Source of the DNA: Adhaeribacter sp.
Lineage (GTDB): Bacteria > Bacteroidota > Bacteroidia > Cytophagales > Hymenobacteraceae
Direction: 5' to 3'
DNA: 10,994 nt
NCBI GenBank assembly: GCA_028288395.1
Contig: JAQBNV010000332.1
Location: 1-10,994, forward strand
Shown: positions 6,229 through 10,994 of the stretch, one piece after another
Numbering within the stretch: the stretch's first letter is position 1
How the letters are laid out: the number at the start of each line of letters is the position of its first letter
Position numbers and translations under genes: made by a program
Notes under the pieces: generated by a model
Told to the model about the DNA's origin: nothing
Database searches by the model: none
Seen by the model: only the letters and a program-made list of their open reading frames with translations

Positions 6229-7560
6229 TCAGCCCGCAATATTGTATTTGCTTAGTTTCAGGTAAAGTGTTTTCCGATCTATATTTAATAAGCGAGCCGC
6301 TTTTGATTTATTATATTTTACTTCCTGCAGGGTTTTGAGAATCTGTTCGCGTTCGGTAGCTTCCTGGCGGGCTTTCAAATCGGGTCCCTCGGGCTGCGGG
6401 GTTTCGTGCAGGGGCAGCACCATTTCCTCGGGCAAAGTTTCTTGGCTGGCTATTGTGCCGGGCGTTAACAGCACGGCCCGCCGCACCACATTGCGAAGCT
6501 CGCGGAGGTTACCCGGCCAGTGGTATTCTTTAAATATAGCTGTTACCTCGGGCGCAAATGAAGCTACCTGCCGGCCTAGTTCCTGGTTGGCCAGATTAGT
6601 AAAATGCTGTACAAATATTTCCAGGTCGCCGTTCCGGTCCCGGAGAGCTGGTACTTTAATTTTAAACTCGTTCAGGCGATGGTACAGGTCTTCCCGGAAT
6701 TCGCCATTTTTCACCCGGGCGGCTAAATCTTCGTTGGTGGCGGTAATTACCCGCACATCAATATTTAGCTGTTTATTGCTGCCCAGGGGCTGCACCACCC
6801 GTTCCTGTAAGGCCCGCAGAAGTTTCACCTGAATATCGTAGCTTAGGTTGCCCACTTCATCCAGGAAAACAGTACCGCCCCGCGCGGCCTGAAATAATCC
6901 TTCTTTATCGTGCAAAGCTCCGGTAAAAGCGCCTTTTACATGACCAAATAATTCGCTGTTAGCCAGTTCGCCCGAAATAGCACCGCAATCAATGGCGACA
7001 AAAGGCGCTGCGGACCGTTTGCTGAGCCGGTGAATGGTGCGGGCCGCATATTCTTTACCGGTGCCGCTTTCGCCCTGAATAATCACCGACATCTCGGTGG
7101 GCGCTACCAGGCTGATAAAACCATAGAGTTGTTCTGATGCTTCACTGTGGCCCTGAATTAAGAGTGGGGAGCTTGTTTCGGGAGCAACGGCGGGTGCCTC
7201 TTTTTTATTTAATGCCTCCTGCACCACCATCAGCAGTTCGTCGGGGTTTACCGGTTTGGTAATATAATCAAAAGCGCCTAAGCGCATGGCCCGCACAGCT
7301 GTTCCCACTTCCCGGAAGCTGGTCATCATGATAATGGGCGTAGGTAAATTACGCGCCCGCACCGCTTCCATAATGTCAAAACCCGTACCATCGGGCAAAC
7401 GATAATCAATTAAAAGGAGATCGTAGGTTTGGCTGGTCAGGTATTTGATGCCATCCTTTACCCGGTGCACTACCTCTACTTCGAAACCCTGGTTTTTCAG
7501 GAAGCCTTCCAGGATCAGGGAAAAAGTTAAGTCGTCTTCAACAAGTAAGAATCTGGCCAT
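6229..7560 (-). CDS. NtrC-family sigma-54-dependent response regulator
   Basis: A 443-aa activator of RNA polymerase-sigma-54. The receiver domain (about 1-118) has acidic residues E8-D10, phospho-acceptor D52 in 'LLIDYRLPDG', T80 and K102. A short linker of about 15 residues leads to the AAA+ domain (about 133-365). Walker A is GESGTGKE at 163-170, the sigma-54-contacting loop GAFTGA is at 210-215 and Walker B ends in D234-E235. The C-terminal Fis-type HTH is at about 400-440 (SKAARLLNIDRKTLYLKL). Every signature is intact, so it should remodel the sigma-54 closed complex once phosphorylated. The ATG lies directly before the first receiver strand. It converges on the hybrid kinase with a 4-bp gap, which suggests a cognate pair that is not co-transcribed. 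No clear sigma-54 (-24/-12) promoter was found in the window, so its targets probably lie elsewhere. A terminator-like hairpin sits 36 bases before its start. Confidence 0.95.
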   Translation of the reverse strand: MARFLLVEDDLTFSLILEGFLKNQGFEVEVVHRVKDGIKYLTSQTYDLLLIDYRLPDGTGFDIMEAVRARNLPTPIIMMTSFREVGTAVRAMRLGAFDYITKPVNPDELLMVVQEALNKKEAPAVAPETSSPLLIQGHSEASEQLYGFISLVAPTEMSVIIQGESGTGKEYAARTIHRLSKRSAAPFVAIDCGAISGELANSELFGHVKGAFTGALHDKEGLFQAARGGTVFLDEVGNLSYDIQVKLLRALQERVVQPLGSNKQLNIDVRVITATNEDLAARVKNGEFREDLYHRLNEFKIKVPALRDRNGDLEIFVQHFTNLANQELGRQVASFAPEVTAIFKEYHWPGNLRELRNVVRRAVLLTPGTIASQETLPEEMVLPLHETPQPEGPDLKARQEATEREQILKTLQEVKYNKSKAARLLNIDRKTLYLKLSKYNIAG

Positions 7561-7596
7561 GCCTGGTAAAAATACGCTGAATACGTGAAAGTAAAA

Positions 7597-7625
7597 GAAA
7601 AAGCCGGGGAATGCCCGGCTTTTTC
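7597..7625 (-). terminator. Strong GC hairpin with T-run between the secreted-protein gene and the regulator gene
   Basis: GAAAAAGCCGGG (7597-7608) pairs perfectly with CCCGGCTTTTTC (7614-7625) across a 5-base loop. Read leftward, the stem ends in CTTTTTC followed by TTTTAC, a good intrinsic terminator. Read rightward it also ends in TTTTTC, so it may work both ways. Leftward it would end transcripts from the secreted-protein gene, whose stop codon is about 200 bases upstream. It also lies 36 bases before the regulator ATG, so any regulator promoter further upstream would have to read through it. Confidence 0.75.
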
Positions 7626-7707
7626 TCAGTTTGGTTAAAAGGTTATTGCCATTAATTAAACGAATTTTTCATAATTTTATTTGACCAGACAGTAAGACAA
7701 TAATCAG

Positions 7708-7733
7708 GCATAAGGGGTATTAATACTTTATGC
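7708..7733. repeat. 26-base quasi-palindrome containing GTATTAATAC
   Basis: GCATAA (7708-7713) and TTATGC (7728-7733) flank the exact 10-bp palindrome GTATTAATAC (7717-7726). The right part, GTATTAATACTTTATGC (7717-7733), recurs with two changes at 8296-8312 on the other side of the small secreted-protein gene. It could be a protein-binding site or a leftover of a repeat. Nothing else was recognised in 7626-7808. Confidence 0.35.
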
Positions 7734-7808
7734 AAATGATACGCTCTATTAGATATACTGGTGTTGTAGATTAGTAATTATTGCTTTAACCTATAGCGTT
7801 GGAACAGG

Positions 7809-7822
7809 TGCCCCGAAGGGCA
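7809..7822 (-). terminator. Small UUCG-capped hairpin just after the secreted-protein gene
   Basis: Read leftward, TGCCC-TTCG-GGGCA forms a five-pair stem closed by the very stable C(UUCG)G tetraloop, starting 5 bases after the TAA of the 7828-8205 gene. No T-run follows, so it is a weak intrinsic terminator. A 3'-end stabiliser or a partial terminator helped by the stronger hairpin at 7597-7625 is equally possible. Confidence 0.4.
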
Positions 7823-7827
7823 ATTAT

Positions 7828-8205
7828 TTATTTAACCGGCTTTCCTTCTTTGTCTAGCTTAACGCTGCCGGATTCATTATCTTTTTTCAGGTTAATGGCA
7901 TAATATTCTTTGCCATCAGCACCTTTAACTAAAAAAGCTTCGGTAGCGGTCCAGACTTTTAAAGTTGGACTAGCCAGGGTGGTTTTTACAGCGGCCGGTA
8001 ATTCCTCGATGGTAACGGCTGTTTTCGCTTCTTCGGTGGTTGCCGGAGCAGCAGGAGAAGTTTGGGTAGCAGCGCCCTGTTCGCCGGCGCCAGTTTGGGT
8101 AGTACCAGTAGTAGCAGGTGTTTGCGTTTGGGGGGCTGTTTGCGCATTGGCAGCAACCGCACTGAACATTACAAAAGCAAAGGCAGATAAAACAACTTTT
8201 TTCAT
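7828..8205 (-). CDS. Small secreted protein with a PepSY-like C-terminal region
   Basis: A 125-aa protein. Residues 1-22 are a textbook Sec signal peptide (MKKVVLSAFAFVMFSAVAANAQ), cut around ANA-Q, with no lipobox cysteine, so the product should be periplasmic or secreted. Residues about 23-62 are a low-complexity linker of Ala, Thr, Gln, Gly and Pro. Residues about 66-125 form a compact domain: 'TIEELPAAVKTTL', then 'LKVWTATEAFLVKGADGKEYYAINLKKD', ending 'SVKLDKEGKPVK'. The helix followed by a beta-hairpin, with the 'LPAAVK' opening, resembles the PepSY-like small secreted proteins common in Bacteroidota. This is recognition by pattern only. The ATG is the only start that gives a signal peptide. 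The gene is monocistronic, with hairpins downstream. No function beyond an envelope or secreted role is supported. Confidence 0.8.
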   Translation of the reverse strand: MKKVVLSAFAFVMFSAVAANAQTAPQTQTPATTGTTQTGAGEQGAATQTSPAAPATTEEAKTAVTIEELPAAVKTTLASPTLKVWTATEAFLVKGADGKEYYAINLKKDNESGSVKLDKEGKPVK

Positions 8206-8295
8206 AACTATACTTGTTTGTGGTTAAACACTGTTAGATGTCTGTTCTTTATTCTATTGTCATGCCAGAAATAAGAAATTAATTCAAGTTTCTTA

Positions 8296-8312
8296 GTATT
8301 AGCACTTTATGC
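8296..8312. repeat. Second copy of the GTATTA..ACTTTATGC 17-mer
   Basis: GTATTAGCACTTTATGC here matches GTATTAATACTTTATGC at 7717-7733 at 15 of 17 bases in the same orientation. It lies about 90 bases upstream of the secreted-protein start. The other copy lies about 157 bases upstream of the regulator start. It may be a shared regulatory site or chance similarity in AT-rich DNA. Confidence 0.3.
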
Positions 8313-8353
8313 TTATGGGCGTAATTTTTATAAATTTTAAGTTGTGGAATTAT

Positions 8354-8401
8354 GCTACAGTTTGGGGTGAGTGATTGCCGGCAATCGCTACACTTTGGGG
8401 T
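8354..8401. promoter_or_regulatory. 14-bp palindrome flanked by two 15-bp direct repeats
   Basis: GCTACAGTTTGGGGT (8354-8368) and GCTACACTTTGGGGT (8387-8401) are direct repeats differing at one base, 33 bases apart. Between them lies the exact palindrome GATTGCCGGCAATC (8373-8386), which directly abuts the second repeat. The unit is compact and intergenic. It could be a regulator-binding array. TACAnTTTG inside each repeat also loosely resembles a rightward -7 promoter element. It sits about 150 bases upstream of the leftward secreted-protein gene, and no gene follows it on the right. Confidence 0.5.
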
Positions 8402-8540
8402 ATATGGTTAAAGAAGAGTCTATATTCAGTAAAAGAAAAAATGGCTCCTGGAGCCCTGCGGAAAATTGGTAGATAAAAAAATATTAGCCGGGACCAGCGA
8501 TTACGGTCCAAGGTTAAGCAACCCGAAATATCTAAAAGAA

Positions 8541-8583
8541 TAAACCCCGGCCGGCACTTGTAAAAAGTGCTGACCGGGGTTTA
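8541..8583 (-). terminator. Intrinsic terminator downstream of tex
   Basis: TAAACCCCGG (8541-8550) pairs with CCGGGGTTTA (8574-8583), and an inner stem GCACTT (8554-8559) pairs with AAGTGC (8565-8570) around a 5-base loop. The result is one long hairpin with a small internal mismatch. Read leftward, the stem is followed by TTCTTTTAG, a T-rich run suited to ending transcripts from the tex gene. It lies about 140 bases after the tex stop codon. Read rightward there is no T-run. Confidence 0.7.
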
Positions 8584-8722
8584 AGTAAAAACGGCATACG
8601 TAAAAGCGATTAATAATTGCTGCAAGAGCCCAGCGGGGTATATTTATCCAGTGTATAAACCGGTAAAACCAGCTGCCGAACGGCTTTGGTTAAGTTTTAT
8701 TAAAAAACTTATGTGCTAAATC

Positions 8723-10994
8723 TTATTTAAACATGCCTTTCAGCTTGGCTAGTTTGGTTTGAAAATCATCTTCGGGTTCTTCTACGCGTTTGCTGTTGCC
8801 GCCTTTTCTAGCCCCGCCATTTCCACGTTCACCTGCTGGTTTACTAGCGGCATACGGGTCTGATTTCATGGATAAAGCAATCCGTTTGCGGGCCACATCT
8901 ACTTCCAGCACCGTTACTTCTACTTTTTGGTGCACTTTAACGGCTTCGGCCGGGTTGCTGATAAATTTATCGGAAAGGTGACTGACGTGTACCAAACCGT
9001 CCTGGTGCACCCCAATATCTATGAAAGCACCAAAAGCGGTAATGTTGGTAACAATACCAGGCAGTTTCATGCCGGCACGCAAATCTTTCATTTCGTTTAC
9101 GCCTTCGGTAAAGCTAAAGGCTTCAAAACCTTCGCGCGGGTCCCGGCCCGGTTTGGCTAATTCCGCCATAATATCCTGCAGGGTGGGTAAGCCTACGTCG
9201 GCGGTTACGTATTTTTTCAGATCCAACTTCTGGCGCAATTCGGCGCTTTTCATCAAATCGGTAACCGTCGCGTTTAAATCAGCAGCCATCTTTTGTACCA
9301 GCGCATAACGTTCGGGGTGCACCGCCGAGGAATCGAGCGGGTTTTTGGCATCGCGAATGCGGAGGAAGCCGGCTGCCTGTTCGTAAGCTTTATCGCCCAA
9401 ACGCGGCACTTTCTTTAATTCAGAACGGCTTTTAAATGGGCCATTTTCGTTGCGGTAGCTTACAATGCTTTGGGCCAAGCTCGGTCCTAGTCCGGAAACG
9501 TAAGTTAATAATTGCTTACTGGCGGTATTTACTTCCACCCCCACGGCGTTTACCGAGCTCATGACCACATCATCCAGGGTATGTTTTAAAGCCACCTGAT
9601 CTACATCGTGCTGGTACTGACCCACGCCAATGCTTTTCGGGGCTATTTTTACCAGCTCGGCCAGCGGATCCATCAGGCGACGGCCAATAGAAACCGCGCC
9701 GCGCACGGTAACGTCATAATCCGGAAACTCTTCGCGGGCTACGTCCGATGCCGAATAAATAGATGCACCGCTTTCGTTTACCATTACCACCGCAATGTTA
9801 ACGGGTAAACCCAGACTCTTTACAAACGTTTCGGTTTCGCGGCTGGCGGTGCCGTTACCAATGGCAATGGCTTCTACTTCAAATTTATTCGCTAAATATT
9901 TAACCGTGGAAGCGGCTTCCTGGGCCTGGCGGTTGCCAGTGTGCGGGTACACGTTTTCGTTGTGCAGCAGCTTGCCTTGTTTATCCAGCACCACCAGTTT
10001 GCAGCCGGTCCGGAAACCCGGATCTAAAGCCAGCACCGTTTTCTGGCCCAGCGGGGCGGATAATAATAACTGGCGGAGGTTATCGGCAAATACCCGGATG
10101 GCTTCTTCGTCGGCGCGTTTCTTGGAACTCATGCGCACTTCGGTTTCCATGCTCAGCTTCAGCATGCGCTTATACGAGTCTTTGGTAGCTAGGCATACCT
10201 GTTCGGCGGCTTCGTTGTTGCCCTTTACAAACATATCTTCCAGAATACCAAGAGCGGCTTCTTCTTCGGGTTGCGCGTTTAGCATCAGAATCATTTCTTT
10301 TTCGCCGCGGCGCAAAGCTAAAATCCGGTGCGAAGGTGCTTTTTCAATCGGCTCTTCCCACTCAAAATAATCTTTGTATTTCTGGCCTGCCTCTTCTTTG
10401 CCAATCATTACGCGGCTTTTAAACACCCCTTTCTTCTCGAACAAATTCCGCATACGCGCCCGGGCGTCTGGATTTTCGTTTATCCATTCGGCAATAATAT
10501 CGCGGGCACCGGCCAGAGCTTCTTCGGTGTCTTTTACTTCTTTTTCGGCGCTGATGTATTGGCTGGCTTCGGCGGTCACATCAAAACGTTCCTGTGCAAA
10601 AATACGGGTAGCCAGCGGCTCCAGTCCTTTTTCGCGGGCAATGGTGGCTTTGGTGCGGCGCTTGGGTTTGTAGGGCAGGTAAATATCTTCAAGCACCGCC
10701 ATGGTTTCGGCGGCGTTAATTTTCGCTTCCAGTTCCGGCGTTAGTTTTTCCTGGTCTTTAATCGATTTCAGGACGGCTTCGCGGCGTTTGTCGAGCTCCC
10801 GGAGTTGCTCCATGCGGTCGCGGATAGCGGCCACGGCCACCTCATCTAGGGAGCCGGTTACTTCTTTGCGGTAGCGGGATATAAACGGTACCGTGGCGCC
10901 CTCGTCTAATAATTGCGAAGTTGCTTGTACTTGTTTTATACTGATGGTTAACTCAGTAGCAATTTTAAGGTAGTGGTTGATATTAATATTTTCT
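8723..10994 (-). CDS. tex: Tex-family RNA-binding transcription accessory protein, start outside window
   Basis: The reading frame runs leftward from the right window edge (no start codon in view) to TAA at 8725-8723, giving 756 visible residues. Tex proteins are usually about 720-790 aa, so only a few residues are missing. The first ~50 visible residues include 'KIATELTIS' and 'GATVPFISRYRKE', the conserved Tex N-terminus, so the GTG at 10840 is internal and not the start. Domains in visible numbering: N-terminal helical region (1 to about 310); YqgF/RuvC-like domain opening 'VLALDPGFRTGC' with D324; helix-hairpin-helix region (about 487-570, with 'YVSGLGPSLAQSI' and 'FKSRSELKKVPRLG'); S1 RNA-binding domain (about 635-706, with 'GIVTNITAFGAFIDIG' and 'DGLVHVSHLSD'). 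A Gly/Lys/Arg-rich then acidic tail follows, ending 'LKGMFK'. Tex/Spt6-like proteins bind nucleic acid and act in transcription and RNA metabolism; whether the YqgF fold here has nuclease activity is not known. Confidence 0.95.
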   Translation of the reverse strand, partial: ENININHYLKIATELTISIKQVQATSQLLDEGATVPFISRYRKEVTGSLDEVAVAAIRDRMEQLRELDKRREAVLKSIKDQEKLTPELEAKINAAETMAVLEDIYLPYKPKRRTKATIAREKGLEPLATRIFAQERFDVTAEASQYISAEKEVKDTEEALAGARDIIAEWINENPDARARMRNLFEKKGVFKSRVMIGKEEAGQKYKDYFEWEEPIEKAPSHRILALRRGEKEMILMLNAQPEEEAALGILEDMFVKGNNEAAEQVCLATKDSYKRMLKLSMETEVRMSSKKRADEEAIRVFADNLRQLLLSAPLGQKTVLALDPGFRTGCKLVVLDKQGKLLHNENVYPHTGNRQAQEAASTVKYLANKFEVEAIAIGNGTASRETETFVKSLGLPVNIAVVMVNESGASIYSASDVAREEFPDYDVTVRGAVSIGRRLMDPLAELVKIAPKSIGVGQYQHDVDQVALKHTLDDVVMSSVNAVGVEVNTASKQLLTYVSGLGPSLAQSIVSYRNENGPFKSRSELKKVPRLGDKAYEQAAGFLRIRDAKNPLDSSAVHPERYALVQKMAADLNATVTDLMKSAELRQKLDLKKYVTADVGLPTLQDIMAELAKPGRDPREGFEAFSFTEGVNEMKDLRAGMKLPGIVTNITAFGAFIDIGVHQDGLVHVSHLSDKFISNPAEAVKVHQKVEVTVLEVDVARKRIALSMKSDPYAASKPAGERGNGGARKGGNSKRVEEPEDDFQTKLAKLKGMFK

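Larger units (their letters stand above)
8206..8722. other. 517-bp gene-free region with repeats and a terminator
   Basis: No plausible gene was found on either strand. The region contains the promoter zone of the secreted-protein gene, a second copy of a 17-base motif (8296-8312), a palindrome flanked by direct repeats (8354-8401), an exact dyad GGCTCC-T-GGAGCC (8443-8455), a 5-bp stem GGACC/GGTCC (8491-8495 with 8505-8509) and the terminator at 8541-8583. Bases 8584-8722, directly downstream of the tex stop codon, show nothing recognisable. A small non-coding RNA somewhere in 8400-8580 cannot be excluded but is not demonstrated. Confidence 0.5.

Noticed and set aside
6335..6832. Rightward open frame of 165 codons
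   Set aside because: It lies wholly inside the sigma-54 regulator on the opposite strand, whose motifs are all intact. The product is Arg/Ser-rich with no recognisable domain, so it is a shadow frame.
8443..8455. Exact dyad GGCTCC-T-GGAGCC
   Set aside because: The one-base centre prevents a full hairpin, there is a single copy and no gene starts nearby. It is recorded only as part of the gene-free region.
7561..8722. Search for a sigma-54 (-24/-12) promoter near the sigma-54 regulator
   Set aside because: TGGCA occurs upstream of the secreted-protein gene and the regulator, but no GC/TTGC lies at the required 10-base spacing, so no sigma-54 promoter is called.
9795..10370. Rightward open frames antisense to tex (also 8927-9308 and 10328-10744)
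   Set aside because: All sit opposite conserved Tex domains and have shadow-like compositions.

Overview
The window looks like a chromosomal piece of a Bacteroidota bacterium, most likely order Cytophagales, in the Hymenobacteraceae range (Adhaeribacter/Pontibacter-like). This is inferred from moderate GC with AT-rich intergenic DNA, almost no Shine-Dalgarno sequences before good starts, a secreted S9 peptidase with an 'AAQ'-type signal peptide, Bacteroidota-style protein sequences and an IS982-type transposase remnant. No species can be named from the sequence alone.

Layout, left to right. (1) Bases 169-2208 (+) encode an exported S9-family serine peptidase with a complete Ser500/Asp587/His619 triad. 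(2) Bases 2209-2745 are a scarred accessory patch. It holds an 87-bp element with perfect 19-bp inverted ends, then the C-terminal end of an IS982-family transposase with no N-terminal part. The transposase ends 2 bp from the stop of a truncated 41-codon reading frame on the other strand. (3) That fragment (2697-2822, -) resembles the start of the intact 140-aa gene just upstream of it (2822-3244, -) and overlaps its stop codon by one base (TAATG). This reads as a former tandem pair whose second member was cut by the insertion sequence. (4) A 406-bp divergent intergenic region carries several dyads.

(5) Bases 3651-6224 (+) encode a large membrane hybrid histidine kinase (sensor, HisKA, HATPase, receiver, HPt). 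Bases 6229-7560 (-) encode an NtrC-type sigma-54-dependent response regulator. They meet tail to tail with a 4-bp gap and are natural candidates for one phosphorelay, H369 to D656 to H795 to D52 of the regulator. (6) A small secreted PepSY-like protein lies at 7828-8205 (-). The gene-free stretches on both sides hold hairpins, a repeated 17-mer and a compact palindrome-plus-direct-repeat module at 8354-8401. (7) The right end is a Tex-family RNA-binding protein (8723 to beyond 10994, -), complete except for its first few residues, with a strong terminator downstream at 8541-8583.

No tRNA, rRNA or CRISPR array was seen, and no multi-gene defence or biosynthetic system. The most unusual material is the IS-scarred tandem gene pair, the 87-bp inverted-repeat element, the tail-to-tail two-component pair with a terminator-like hairpin just before the regulator gene, and the 8354-8401 module.
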